Below, one piece after another: positions 25,811 through 34,832 of a stretch of DNA of 64,000 nucleotides. Where the stretch lies: the NCBI RefSeq assembly GCF_015547515.1, contig NZ_JADMVE010000004.1, positions 1-64,000 on the forward strand, written 5' to 3'. Below the pieces are notes generated by a model. That model was not told the DNA's origin and did no database searches. It saw only the letters and a list, made by a program, of their open reading frames with translations. This DNA is from Eubacterium sp. 1001713B170207_170306_E7. GTDB taxonomy: Bacteria; Bacillota; Clostridia; Eubacteriales; Eubacteriaceae. Position 1 is the first letter of the stretch; each line of letters begins with the position of its first letter. Made by a program: the position numbers and the translations under genes.

Positions 25811-25891
25811 TTTCAGTCGTTAATTCTTCTCCGAGTTGTTTTATTTTTTACTTAAAAGGGTATTTATAAAGCAAGTTAAGGAGTTGATTAT

Positions 25892-27886
25892 ATGTCTTCA
25901 GATAATTTTGAAATTTTAAAAACAGATCCCTATTTGAAACCTTATAAAGCGGCCATCGAATGGCGGATCAATCGTTTTAATATGAAAAGAAAGGCTCTTT
26001 TAGGTAACAAAAAGAGCCTTTCTGATTTTGCGGACGGCTACCGCTATTTTGGTTTTCACAAAGAGGCTGACGGATGGGTGTATCGTGAATGGGCTCCAAA
26101 CGCCGAGGCAGTTTTTCTCATCGGCGATTTTAATGGATGGGACCGGGCCGCTACGCCTTTAAAATCTGTGGGCGACGGCTGCTGGGAGGTTTTTCTCCCC
26201 GGGAAAGAGACTCTGACCCATGGGGCACGGGTAAAGGTGCATATTAAAGCAAAGGGCCAGGCCTTTGACCGGGTGCCGCTTTACTGCCGCCGTGTCGTAC
26301 AGGATACCCGTACTTTTGCCTTTGACGGACAGGTCTGGAGTCCCGGTCAGCCTTACGAATGGCATGACCAGGCGTTTCACCCCAACCAGTCGGTGCCGCC
26401 GCTTATTTATGAGGCCCACATTGGTATTGCCGGCGAAGCCCCCGAGGTCTCAACCTTCGGTGAATTTACGCAGAAGATGCTGCCGCGCATTGCAGCACTT
26501 GGTTATAACGCCGTTCAACTCATGGCTGTGATGGAGCATCCCTATTACGCCTCCTTTGGCTATCAGGTATCCAATTTTTTTGCGGTTTCCTCCCGTTTTG
26601 GCACTCCCGAGGATTTAAAGGCCCTCATCGACACCGCGCACGGTCTGGGCATTGCTGTGATTCTCGATTTGGTACACTCTCACGCCTCCCGCAATGTGCT
26701 GGACGGTATCGGAGAATTTGACGGAACGGATTACCAGTTTTTTCACGCTGGTCTGGAGGGCGACCATCCCGCCTGGGGCTCTAAGGTTTTTAATTACGAT
26801 AAGCCCGAGGTGCTCCACTTTCTTTTATCCAATATAAAATTCTGGCTGGACGAATACCATTTTGACGGCTTCCGTTTTGACGGTGTAACCTCAATGCTGT
26901 ATCATAATCATGGACTTGGCATAAACTTTAATGCGTATGACCAGTATTTTTCACCCAACACGGACATGTCCGGCCTTACCTATCTTCAGTTAGCCTCAAC
27001 TCTCGCCAAAGAGCTAAAGCCTGACTGCTTTCTTATCGCTGAGGATATGAGCGGCATGCCCGGGATGGCCCTTCCTGTCTGCCAAGGTGGCCTTGGTTTT
27101 GACTACCGGCTGGGCATGGGCCTGCCCGATTTCTGGATTCACACCTTAAGGGATATGAGGGACGAGGACTGGGATTTGGGCGCGCTCTGGCACGAGCTTA
27201 CCCAGCGCCGTCCGGGAGAAAAGGTTATTGGCTACGCAGAATCCCACGATCAGGCCATTGTTGGGGATAAAACCATTATGTTCTGGCTGGCTGACCGGGA
27301 TATGTATGATGATATGAATGTCTTTAATCAGAATCCTGTCATTGAGCGGGCTATGTCGCTGCATAAAATGATCCGCCTGATCACCTGTACCTGCGCCGGC
27401 GAAGGCTATATGAACTTTATGGGCAATGAGTTCGGACATCCCGAGTGGATCGACCTGCCCCGTGAAGAAAATGGCTGGAGCTACCAGTATGCCCGCCGCC
27501 AGTGGCATCTGACAGAGGACAGTAATCTCCGGTACCACTATCTGCAGGATTTCGACAAGGCCATGATTCATTTTGTCAGGGAAACAAAGCTGCTGGAATG
27601 CCCGTCAAAACTGCTGCTCATTGATGTCTGGGCAAAGCTGCTGCTCTATACAAAGGGTCCTTATCTTTTTGCCTTTAACTTTCACCCCTCAAGGGATTTC
27701 AATGGTTTTATTCCAGTTCCCGATAACTCCGGTTATGAGCCTGTTCTCAACACAGAGGCCCGGCCGTTTGGTGGATGGATGGACACAGAGCCAGACCCGG
27801 TCGCCGCAAAAGCGGACTGCCCCGGGCGCCTTACCTCCCTTTATATTCCAAAACGTTCCGCTGTCGTTTACGCGCCGGCACATTGA
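25892..27886 (+). CDS. glgB: 1,4-alpha-glucan branching enzyme, GH13 (eukaryotic-like)
   Basis: A 664-residue enzyme that makes alpha-1,6 branches in glycogen. After an N-terminal extension, a CBM48 domain (about 60-160, FLIGDFNGWDR) leads to a GH13 barrel. Catalytic residues: nucleophile D330 in DGFRFDGVT, acid E384 in LIAEDMSG, and D453 in YAESHDQ. Length and start (KTDPYLKPYKAAIEWRINRF) resemble the plant/animal-type branching enzymes (GH13_8) rather than the common bacterial GlgB. No other glg gene is next to it, so it acts alone or with distant partners. Confidence 0.9.
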   Translation: MSSDNFEILKTDPYLKPYKAAIEWRINRFNMKRKALLGNKKSLSDFADGYRYFGFHKEADGWVYREWAPNAEAVFLIGDFNGWDRAATPLKSVGDGCWEVFLPGKETLTHGARVKVHIKAKGQAFDRVPLYCRRVVQDTRTFAFDGQVWSPGQPYEWHDQAFHPNQSVPPLIYEAHIGIAGEAPEVSTFGEFTQKMLPRIAALGYNAVQLMAVMEHPYYASFGYQVSNFFAVSSRFGTPEDLKALIDTAHGLGIAVILDLVHSHASRNVLDGIGEFDGTDYQFFHAGLEGDHPAWGSKVFNYDKPEVLHFLLSNIKFWLDEYHFDGFRFDGVTSMLYHNHGLGINFNAYDQYFSPNTDMSGLTYLQLASTLAKELKPDCFLIAEDMSGMPGMALPVCQGGLGFDYRLGMGLPDFWIHTLRDMRDEDWDLGALWHELTQRRPGEKVIGYAESHDQAIVGDKTIMFWLADRDMYDDMNVFNQNPVIERAMSLHKMIRLITCTCAGEGYMNFMGNEFGHPEWIDLPREENGWSYQYARRQWHLTEDSNLRYHYLQDFDKAMIHFVRETKLLECPSKLLLIDVWAKLLLYTKGPYLFAFNFHPSRDFNGFIPVPDNSGYEPVLNTEARPFGGWMDTEPDPVAAKADCPGRLTSLYIPKRSAVVYAPAH

Positions 27887-27920
27887 TTGGCTTGTATTTT
27901 ATTCTCAGACGTGCTATAGT

Positions 27921-27963
27921 GACAGAGAGATGATGCGGCGAAACGCCGCATCATCTCTCTGTC
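27921..27963. repeat. Palindromic repeat, copy 2 (longest stem)
   Basis: A 20-bp perfect inverted repeat (27921-27940 / 27944-27963) with loop AAA; core GATGATGCGGCG / CGCCGCATCATC. It begins 35 bp after glgB and ends 15 bp before the next start codon. Confidence 0.92.
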
Positions 27964-27978
27964 ATGAAAGGAGCCGTT

Positions 27979-28224
27979 ATGAAGTCTAGTGCTGAAAATG
28001 AACTTAAAGAAAAAATACTGGCCGCTGTCAATCCCGCCCTCACGCTTGCGGGAGAAGGCGTCGATTTTATCCTCTATCCTGGCATGCACAAGGACAGCTA
28101 TGCCCTGTTGCTGGAGGAGGACGGCGGCTGCGACTCGCTCAGCGCGCTGCAGAAGGGTACAGAACAGCTCATTGCCTCTGGCGCGATCGTCCTAACGCCC
28201 TATGGCATTCTTGAATACCTCTGA
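27979..28224 (+). CDS. Hypothetical small protein (81 aa)
   Basis: I do not recognise this protein. It is mixed helix and strand, without signal or membrane segment; LLLEEDGGCDSLSAL and VLTPYGILEYL are its clearest features. ATG 27979 is chosen because AAAGGAG precedes it; the in-frame ATG at 27964 overlaps that ribosome site. Its leader begins inside palindromic repeat 2. Confidence 0.6.
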   Translation: MKSSAENELKEKILAAVNPALTLAGEGVDFILYPGMHKDSYALLLEEDGGCDSLSALQKGTEQLIASGAIVLTPYGILEYL

Positions 28225-28233
28225 CGCTCAAAA

Positions 28234-29295
28234 TCAGCGCTGGTATGGCGTTACCGCCCACTTAACACAATGCTCCAGCTTGTTTTCAAACACGCGGTAG
28301 CCCTCTAATATGTCGTTGAGCGGCGCTTCGTGGGTTATGAGGAATTCTGTGTTAATCCGTCCGGCCTCTATGAGCTTCATGAGTCGTTCACAGTGGACAG
28401 CGTCCACGCCGCCGGTTTTAAAAATCAGATTTTTCCCATACATTTTCTCAAGAGGAAGCGTCTGCGCCTTTTCGTACATTGCCACCAGGGCCACGACAGC
28501 ATTGGGGCGCGCGAGCCTCCACGCCAGCTCAAAGGTGTTTTCACCGCCGGCTGCCTCAATCACGCCGTCGGCGCCATATCCATCGGTCAAATCCGCAACC
28601 GCTTTCCAGGCATCCTCAATGGACGGATTGACGGTCGCGTCAGCTAATCCCTGGTCTGCTGCCAGTTTCAGACGCTCCTCCTGAATATCCAGCGCGATCA
28701 CCTGGGCAGCGCCAAACAGGCGGGCGCAGCTCATGGCACAGAGGCCTACCGGTCCGGCTCCAATGACTGCAATGGTGTCTCCGGGCTTTATCTCACAGAG
28801 CTCTGCCCCAAAATAACCGCTGGACAGGATATCGCCCAGCAGCAGCGCCCCTTTATCCGATACGGAGTCTGGTATTTTTGTCAGGCCCATATCCGCAAAG
28901 GGTACCCTCACATATTCCGCCTGGCACCCGTCAATCCGGCAACCCAGCTCCCAGCCGCCTTTTTCGCAGTTATTGATAAACCCCTGGCGGCAGTACGCAC
29001 ATTCACCGCAGAAGGTGATACAGTTGGCGGAAACGCGTTCACCCTTTTGTCGTTTTTTAACGCCTGACCCCACTTCGACGATTTCACCCACAAACTCATG
29101 ACCCAGGATCTTCTCCGGCACCGCTCTTGGAACCGCTCCGTGCATAATATGGAGATCGCTGGTGCAGATGGTTGAGAGTGTTACGCGGACGATAGCGTCT
29201 GTATCCTCTTTCAGTTTCGGAACCGGTACATCCATAAGCTCGATGGCGCCGTTCTCATGGCACACAAGCCCTTTCATCGTTTTTTCTGATTTCAT
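28234..29295 (-). CDS. Zinc-dependent alcohol dehydrogenase (MDR family)
   Basis: A 353-residue medium-chain dehydrogenase. Catalytic zinc ligands are likely Cys44 and His66 with Glu67 (TICTSD, GHEF); a structural zinc loop CGECAYCRQGFINNC (Cys96-Cys110) is present. The NAD(P) Rossmann motif is GAGPVGLCA. Its pattern is like bacterial sorbitol/threonine/secondary-alcohol dehydrogenases; the substrate is unclear. GGAGGAG precedes ATG 29295. It follows the transglutaminase-like gene by 12 bp and may share its transcript. Confidence 0.88.
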   Translation of the reverse strand: MKSEKTMKGLVCHENGAIELMDVPVPKLKEDTDAIVRVTLSTICTSDLHIMHGAVPRAVPEKILGHEFVGEIVEVGSGVKKRQKGERVSANCITFCGECAYCRQGFINNCEKGGWELGCRIDGCQAEYVRVPFADMGLTKIPDSVSDKGALLLGDILSSGYFGAELCEIKPGDTIAVIGAGPVGLCAMSCARLFGAAQVIALDIQEERLKLAADQGLADATVNPSIEDAWKAVADLTDGYGADGVIEAAGGENTFELAWRLARPNAVVALVAMYEKAQTLPLEKMYGKNLIFKTGGVDAVHCERLMKLIEAGRINTEFLITHEAPLNDILEGYRVFENKLEHCVKWAVTPYQR

Positions 29296-29307
29296 ATTGA
29301 TCTCCTC

Positions 29308-29925
29308 CTATACATCTTCTGGCAGTCCGTGTAATATCATATCCAAAGCATCCTCATTGGTTTCCAGTGCCACTATTGTGGCCGGCAACGGATGCACATA
29401 AATCTGCGGATAGTCCCGCTCGCCGTACTCTGGCCGTATCGGGAAAGCGAGCTGCTCGCGCTCCGGATGTTCTTTGTTAAACTGGGCGTTCTTCCCGAAG
29501 GTATTTCCCCGCGCATCTAAGCGTATCCACTGCTTTTGGGGCTCGAGATACACACCATTCAGGCAGTGCAGGCAATGACCAGTGTCCGGTGTATCTCCAA
29601 TGGTCAGGCGCTGATAGCAGAAGCCTGCCGGAATCCCTTTTTCTCTCAGCAGGGCTGCCAGCAGCATAGACTTCGCGTAGCAGATACCCTCACCGCTTTT
29701 TAGCACCTCAGAAGCGGTCCTTGTTACGCGATGGCTCTGGATATCCCAGGAATGATCAATGGCGTCCCGCACAAAGAGAAAGACCTTTTCGATATAATCC
29801 AGTTTGCTTTCAGAAAGCCTGTACAGGCTTTCCGACTTGTCCTTTATGGCCTGGTCGCTGTAATGAACACAGCGGCTTTCTTTTAAATAGTCTTCTGGAT
29901 TTACGCTTTCCGGTATGCATTTCAT
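29308..29925 (-). CDS. Transglutaminase-like cysteine protein
   Basis: A 205-residue protein with a complete catalytic triad of the transglutaminase/cysteine-protease fold: Cys in GEGICYAKSMLLAALLREKGIPAGF, His in TGHCLHCLNGVY, Asp in WIRLDARGN. No signal peptide or other domain is seen, so it acts in the cytosol; function unknown. ATG 29925 has CGGAGGGG upstream; a longer frame starts without one. Confidence 0.85.
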   Translation of the reverse strand: MKCIPESVNPEDYLKESRCVHYSDQAIKDKSESLYRLSESKLDYIEKVFLFVRDAIDHSWDIQSHRVTRTASEVLKSGEGICYAKSMLLAALLREKGIPAGFCYQRLTIGDTPDTGHCLHCLNGVYLEPQKQWIRLDARGNTFGKNAQFNKEHPEREQLAFPIRPEYGERDYPQIYVHPLPATIVALETNEDALDMILHGLPEDV

Positions 29926-29978
29926 TTTCCCCTCCGAAGTTTTATTTCTGTTTATTAAGAGCATTATAACATAAAAAA

Positions 29979-29995
29979 GACCGGATAAACCGGTC
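29979..29995 (-). terminator. Terminator after the Fpg-like gene
   Basis: GACCGG / CCGGTC stem (29979-29984, 29990-29995) with a minus-strand T-run. Confidence 0.8.
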
Positions 29996-30002
29996 CTTCA
30001 CA

Positions 30003-30836
30003 TCATCTTTTTTTAATGGGCTGGCAGCTTGGGCAGTAGTAGACACTTCCGCCAAGGTAGGCTTCCTTGACAATGGAGCCGCCGCAGACCGGGCAGGGGG
30101 ACTTGTAGGTGTTTTTGGATAAAATACCTTTATAGCCGCCCTTCATGCCAAAAATATCCTTTTCTGTGTCACGGCCACCCTGCACGGTCATCTGGTGCAG
30201 CGTGGCTTTAACGGCGTCAAATATCCGGGTAAGCTCCTCCCCTGTCAGGGCTTCCAGCTTTGTTCTGGGATTAACCCGGGCGTTAAAAAGAATATCCTGC
30301 AAACAGCCGTTGCCCAGCCCTGGAATCCGCTGTTCGGTCGCCAAAAGGGCCTTGGCGCTGGTATTAGGCTTAGCCGCCGACACAATACCGTCAAACCACT
30401 TCCGGTCAAATTCTCCGCTCAGGGGCGATGGCTTCTCTCTGGCGACCTGGTGATAATAGTTGTCATTTTCTCCCTCGGTATAAGCCCAGATCGCCCCGTA
30501 CATGGCCACTGAAAAGGCCAGCATGCTTTCATCCTCAAAGGTCAGCAGCAGCTGGTGCTTTTTAGGCGGCTTTTCCTTTGCCTCCAGATAGCGTATATTG
30601 ACGCCGTCGCCCAGCAAAAGCCGCTTATCCCCCAATACGAGCTCGACATAACCGCCGTAGGCTTCGGCCCTGTCTGCTTTCATCCCCGCCAACAGGTCGC
30701 GGCAGTCCTCGGGCTCTCCGTTAAAAAAGGCAAATTTATGCGGTGACGCGCCCGCGACCACCTGCTCTATCTGTTTTCCTCTAATGATCTCGTCCAATTG
30801 TCCGGCTATGGTATAGCTTTCTGGTAATTCCAGCAT
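30003..30836 (-). CDS. Fpg/MutM-like DNA glycosylase family protein, catalytic proline absent
   Basis: A 277-residue protein with the Fpg/Nei layout: N-terminal beta-sandwich, helix-two-turn-helix (EQRIPGLGNGCLQDILFNARVNP) and a C-terminal zinc finger with two CxxC pairs (CPVC ... CPSC). The family's catalytic N terminus is P-E-L-P-E after Met removal; here it is L-E-L-P-E (MLELPESY). Glu is kept but the Schiff-base proline is not. It therefore may lack AP lyase activity. Related clostridial proteins annotated as endonuclease VIII also begin this way, as far as I recall. Promoter with an unusual palindrome at 30859-30891. Confidence 0.85.
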   Translation of the reverse strand: MLELPESYTIAGQLDEIIRGKQIEQVVAGASPHKFAFFNGEPEDCRDLLAGMKADRAEAYGGYVELVLGDKRLLLGDGVNIRYLEAKEKPPKKHQLLLTFEDESMLAFSVAMYGAIWAYTEGENDNYYHQVAREKPSPLSGEFDRKWFDGIVSAAKPNTSAKALLATEQRIPGLGNGCLQDILFNARVNPRTKLEALTGEELTRIFDAVKATLHQMTVQGGRDTEKDIFGMKGGYKGILSKNTYKSPCPVCGGSIVKEAYLGGSVYYCPSCQPIKKR

Positions 30837-30858
30837 ATCGCACCTCCTCTTTTTGGGT

Positions 30859-30891
30859 ATTATACCCTATAAATACTGACAGGTTTTGTCA
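30859..30891 (-). promoter_or_regulatory. Promoter with TGACA-N5-TGTCA palindrome (Fpg-like gene)
   Basis: Minus-strand TATAAT (30864-30859), then 12 bp, then palindrome TGACA-N5-TGTCA (30877-30891) continuing into ATATTTT. The same arrangement and spacing recur before the SPL-like radical SAM gene at 40035-40067. Confidence 0.6.
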
Positions 30892-30971
30892 TATTTTATT
30901 TTTTACTGATAAAACCACCCGCGCAAAAGAGCCAGAGCGTAAAGTCAATGAACCGCAACCGGATATCCCTT

Positions 30972-31889
30972 TCAATATCCCCAAAAATCGGAAAGCTCTG
31001 CCATGATTTCCGCGGTGGGCTTTAAGGTCGCTTCGATAATGGAGACTCCGGTTTTTTTAAGATAATGGCGAACCATGTGATAGCCGCAGGCATAGCCTGC
31101 GCAGTAGGGCATTCCCACCGGAAAGGAATGCTGTATTTCCGCAATCTCGTCACCATAAAGCCAGGGTGTAATGCCGTCAAAGCCTGTTACATCCAAGGCT
31201 TTGATAATCTTTGGCTTAATGATTTCTTCCAGAACTGCCGGGTCTGTCTTCGTCACCCACGGGCCTATGGTTTCCTCACCGTAGAGGGCGGCGGCAAAAT
31301 TTTCGGCCAGTCCCTCGCTTACCATCATCTCGGCCAGAGTGATGTCCGGACGCCATTTCTGAAACTGGAAGCGGACATTGTGATTGCACTCGTGAGCCAG
31401 GGCTGCCGGCATTCTGGAAACCGTGGTTTCATCCGGTGCCAGCATCCCCAGAATATAGCCCGGTATACCGCCGTCTCCACAATATCCCTCGCTCAGCTGT
31501 GTAAAGGGGTTATCCGGATTTGCCAGAAGAAGGGTGAAAAAGTATTCCTGAACTGGCAGCTCGATACCGGCCTTTACAAAACAGTCCAATGATCTTTTAA
31601 CAGCGGCCTCGCTGGCGGACCAGAGACTTTTTTCTTTAAGCCAGCGAACCGCCGCTTTCTGGCTGTGGTCCACCTTCTCCGGTGGAAAAACCCCCATCAT
31701 CTCGGAGGCCATTACCACATCGTATCCACCTTTCCGGGCCGCCCGGATCGGAACATTAATACAGGCCCATTTGTATTCAAAGGGCTTCATCATCTCATAG
31801 CGGTAGAGGTCGTTTCGCTTTTCCACTGGGGCGTTCATCATTTTTTCATAAATTTCACCGGAATATACGGCATTAATTTTCATAAACAT
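30972..31889 (-). CDS. DUF2268-type putative zinc protease
   Basis: A 305-residue protein with a metallopeptidase-like HECNH motif (HExxH with Cys and Asn) followed about 25 residues later by SEGLAE, the layout of DUF2268 predicted zinc-dependent proteases such as YjaZ. No signal peptide is visible. Alternative starts at 31889 or 31883 are both near the ribosome site AAAGGAG. Substrate unknown. Confidence 0.8.
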   Translation of the reverse strand: MFMKINAVYSGEIYEKMMNAPVEKRNDLYRYEMMKPFEYKWACINVPIRAARKGGYDVVMASEMMGVFPPEKVDHSQKAAVRWLKEKSLWSASEAAVKRSLDCFVKAGIELPVQEYFFTLLLANPDNPFTQLSEGYCGDGGIPGYILGMLAPDETTVSRMPAALAHECNHNVRFQFQKWRPDITLAEMMVSEGLAENFAAALYGEETIGPWVTKTDPAVLEEIIKPKIIKALDVTGFDGITPWLYGDEIAEIQHSFPVGMPYCAGYACGYHMVRHYLKKTGVSIIEATLKPTAEIMAELSDFWGY

Positions 31890-31948
31890 TCATCTCCTTT
31901 TGTGTCTTAACCACAGTTTAAGGGATGACGCCGCGTAAAGGTCAAGCT

Positions 31949-32455
31949 TTATTTAAAGGCCTGAGGACATTTTTTCATTAAAAAGCTTTTAAAATCAATG
32001 GCGCTGCCCATTGTAAAGCCGCTCTTGTCGAGAATATGCATCTTTTCGTCGGCCACGATCACAAAGGTATGGGGCGTCTCATAGATTTTTTGAACCTGTT
32101 TATAAAAAACAGGACGTTCCGCCTCAGCGGTTTGCCAGAGCATTTTATCCTTTGTGATGGTCCATTTAAAACCGCCGGCCGGAAAAATAGCCTTCTGCTC
32201 ATTATAGGCTTTCTCCGCTGAAAAACGGTAGCCCTGAAAATAGACAAATACCAGCAGCGCACCCATCACAATAAAGATAACGCCGGCCGGCCAGGAGGTG
32301 TTCGACAGATAATAATAGGCGCAGACAAAACAAAAAGCGGCCATGAGCAGATAGAACCACCGCTTTTTTAACGCGTTTTTCTGGTACCATTTACCCTGGG
32401 CTTCCAGATAAATTTTTTTGCTGTAAATGGTGGTGTTTTCAAATAATGTTTTCAT
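31949..32455 (-). CDS. YcxB-like membrane protein
   Basis: A 168-residue protein with two membrane helices (about 38-78) and a C-terminal domain of the YcxB-like type (WTITKDKMLWQTAE ... VQKIYETPHTFVIVAD). Such proteins are of unknown function. ATG 32455 has AAAAGGAAAC before it; a longer frame has no ribosome site. Confidence 0.75.
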   Translation of the reverse strand: MKTLFENTTIYSKKIYLEAQGKWYQKNALKKRWFYLLMAAFCFVCAYYYLSNTSWPAGVIFIVMGALLVFVYFQGYRFSAEKAYNEQKAIFPAGGFKWTITKDKMLWQTAEAERPVFYKQVQKIYETPHTFVIVADEKMHILDKSGFTMGSAIDFKSFLMKKCPQAFK

Positions 32456-32602
32456 TTTGTTTCCTTTTGATTTTTTGATAATGGCTTTATTATACACCAA
32501 GTGCGCCGGAAATGGTAAATTTAATTTTTGTCTGGGCATTCCGTCCTAAATTCGTTATAATGGGTATAAGTTTTACATCATTACGATCAGAAAGGAAAGC
32601 TT

Positions 32603-33097
32603 ATGGATAACAATCATACCATCAATCTGAACTCTGAATATTCAGCGGGTTTTCAGATTGAACTCCTGGATTTAGATATGGACCGGCTGGAGGACCCGAT
32701 TCTGGTGATCGGCTCCGGCGCTGCCGGCAACCTCGTTTTCTTCTTAAACGCGCAGGGCCACCGCGCCTGCGGCATTGACCCCAGCGCGGAGAATACAGAC
32801 GTTACACGCGCGTCGGATTTTTTACATGTGGATTACGGTAAGGACTACTGGGGCAGCATTCTCTCCCCTCTGGCTTTTATTAAGGAGATGTCCGCCGCTA
32901 TGGCGGCAAAGGACGGCAGTGATCTGGAATGGGTGAAATGCTATAAATCCATTCTGACAGCGCTTAAGCAGGGCGGCTCCTTTATCTATGCCCCCTCCCT
33001 GCCTTATATTGAAGATATTCTGCCTGAAGAACAGTTTGAGATAACACGCAGCGATATTCGGGAAAACCTCTCCAGGACAAAAATTACCAGGAAATAG
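32603..33097 (+). CDS. Short methyltransferase-like Rossmann protein
   Basis: A 164-residue protein with a nucleotide- or SAM-binding glycine loop (ILVIGSGAAGNLVFFLNAQGH) and a D at the end of the second strand (GIDPS), then a helical part and a terminal strand (GGSFIYAPSL). It looks like a class I methyltransferase core that lacks the last strands, so it is either degenerate or a minimal form. I do not know a function. The palindromic repeat 3 follows its stop codon within 2 bp. Confidence 0.55.
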   Translation: MDNNHTINLNSEYSAGFQIELLDLDMDRLEDPILVIGSGAAGNLVFFLNAQGHRACGIDPSAENTDVTRASDFLHVDYGKDYWGSILSPLAFIKEMSAAMAAKDGSDLEWVKCYKSILTALKQGGSFIYAPSLPYIEDILPEEQFEITRSDIRENLSRTKITRK

Positions 33098-33098
33098 C

Positions 33099-33137
33099 AA
33101 AAGAGATGATGCGGCGAAACGCCGTATCATCTCTTTT
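33099..33137. repeat. Palindromic repeat, copy 3
   Basis: 18-bp arms (33099-33116 / 33120-33137) with loop AAA and one mismatch (CGCCGTATC for CGCCGCATC). It lies between convergent genes. Confidence 0.9.
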
Positions 33138-33143
33138 TTATCT

Positions 33144-33941
33144 TTACCGTTTGTTTTTTCCTCCTGCAGGCGCAGCAGCGGTCCTTTTAGCCAGTGTGTA
33201 CTTTCGCACGTGCTTGTCGGTTCTCAGAACCATCACAATGGACAAAAGCAGTGTCAGCGCCAGTACCATACAGCACAGGGGCAGGTTGTAGGTGAAGTCC
33301 GATGAAAAAGCGCCAGGGGCGATTCTGTACTGGATAAACGCAAAACCGGCGGTGAGCGGGTAAATATTTCCCAGCCCATGGCCCGCTACCAGGCCGCCGC
33401 AGACTCCGTAAAAGAAGGCAAAGCCTACACCCGCGACAAAGCTGCCAGGCCTCTTACTGGTAAAAACAATAATGGGCAGCACCGCGATGTACACACACAG
33501 GTTCATCACGACCATCTGCGCTAGCGACTGCACCGCCAGCCCTGCGGTAAATCCCTCTAATCCGGATATTTGGGCAAACAGCACGGTTGCCAGGAAGCTG
33601 CCGATCCCGGAAATCGCCGCCAGCGCCGCGACAACAAGCAGCTTGGCGGTTAAGAGCCTGTTGAAGGGGACTGGTATGGTCAGGATATTTTTAAGGGTAT
33701 CATCCGTCCATTCCCGGGCGATAATATAGCCTGCCAGCAAGGTGAAAACCAGCGGATTGACCGCGTCAAAATTTGTCCAGATAACATTGTCTGAAAAATC
33801 TGAAAAATTATAAACCCCGCTGGTATCCATGGAAACAGTAAACCAGGACAGCAGCGGGCCGCAGACCATGGCGGCCAGCGCCACCCAGACAATGGAATAA
33901 CGCTTGAGCTTCAAAATTTCTGTTTTGATCAGTTTAAGCAT
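33144..33941 (-). CDS. ABC-2 permease subunit, second
   Basis: About 265 residues and six hydrophobic segments; starts MLKLIKTEILKLKRYSIVWV like BcrB/CprC-type permeases. ATG 33941 is chosen because GGAGGAGGAAAG lies directly upstream. It is the last gene of the RR-HK-ABC-permease-permease set. The layout matches lantibiotic or bacitracin immunity and detoxification transporters (BcrAB, NisFEG, CprABC). Confidence 0.8.
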   Translation of the reverse strand: MLKLIKTEILKLKRYSIVWVALAAMVCGPLLSWFTVSMDTSGVYNFSDFSDNVIWTNFDAVNPLVFTLLAGYIIAREWTDDTLKNILTIPVPFNRLLTAKLLVVAALAAISGIGSFLATVLFAQISGLEGFTAGLAVQSLAQMVVMNLCVYIAVLPIIVFTSKRPGSFVAGVGFAFFYGVCGGLVAGHGLGNIYPLTAGFAFIQYRIAPGAFSSDFTYNLPLCCMVLALTLLLSIVMVLRTDKHVRKYTLAKRTAAAPAGGKNKR

Positions 33942-34028
33942 CTTTCTTCCTCCTCCCATTTTTAATACCGATAAACGTAAAGACTGCCGCTACACTTAAA
34001 ATCCATTTTTGCTTTTTCACAACACACC

Positions 34029-34832
34029 TCAGCTTTCCCGTTTTCTGTAAATATACAGAATGCCCAGAATGGACAAAACCCCGATCAGTCCGATAATCCC
34101 GGCCGTCATTGGCAGGGATACCGCTGTTTTTTTAACCGCTTCCGCGGCCGCATCACCCTGAATGGCCAGATTCTGCCACCGCCAGATGAGCGGAACTGGC
34201 AGAATAGTGAGCAACGGATTGGTAAGGTTGCCGCTTGTAAAGCTGGTGCTTGCCACACCAAAACCTCCAACCGAATAAACCAGAGAGAGGAGAATTGAAA
34301 AGATATAGCTTCTGTTAAAAAAAACAATGGCGATAACCACTGGCAGCGTCCCGGCAGTGAGCAGCACCCCTGTCGTAACACTGATCCACAGCTTATAGCC
34401 CACCCCGTTGATCCCGCCGCCGATCAGGCCGCCCACCATGGAGGAGGCCATAAGGGCGACAGAGTAAAAAACACCCAAAACGAACAATGTGACAATCTTG
34501 GCAACAATAATCTGATTGGTGGAAAGGGGGATGGTTCTCAGGTTTTTAAGCGTGTCGTTATCCCTTTCCATATAAAAGAGCATAGCTGCCACGATCCCGA
34601 TAATACAGGGCATGGAGATGAAATTTCCAAAGCCCACAATCATGCCAAAGAGGCCGTCGTACATTTCGGTGGGCGGCATGACTGTGTCAGCGTTTTGCCC
34701 GATACCAGTTTTCAGGACAATGGCCGTGAGCGGAATGGGCATGATACAGGCTGCCAAAATGATAAAAAGCACAAACTTCTTGCGCTTCAGCTTTAAAAAC
34801 TCACAGCGCACCAGCTTAAGCAATGCCAACAC
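34029..34832 (-). CDS. ABC-2 permease subunit, first
   Basis: Up to 267 residues, about six membrane segments, N terminus LLKLVRCEFLKLKRKKFVLFI typical of lantibiotic-immunity permeases. The frame overlaps the ATPase end. A GTG at 34832 and a TTG at 34823 are possible; AGGGGGT is best spaced for 34823. It works with the ATPase at 34816 and the permease at 33144. Confidence 0.82.
   Translation of the reverse strand: MLALLKLVRCEFLKLKRKKFVLFIILAACIMPIPLTAIVLKTGIGQNADTVMPPTEMYDGLFGMIVGFGNFISMPCIIGIVAAMLFYMERDNDTLKNLRTIPLSTNQIIVAKIVTLFVLGVFYSVALMASSMVGGLIGGGINGVGYKLWISVTTGVLLTAGTLPVVIAIVFFNRSYIFSILLSLVYSVGGFGVASTSFTSGNLTNPLLTILPVPLIWRWQNLAIQGDAAAEAVKKTAVSLPMTAGIIGLIGVLSILGILYIYRKRES

Noticed and set aside
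27868-28089. Short frames starting MMRRFAASS or MMRRNAASS at several places
   Set aside because: These come from the palindromic repeat itself; the ATGATGCGGCG core gives false starts. The marR start was moved downstream for this reason.
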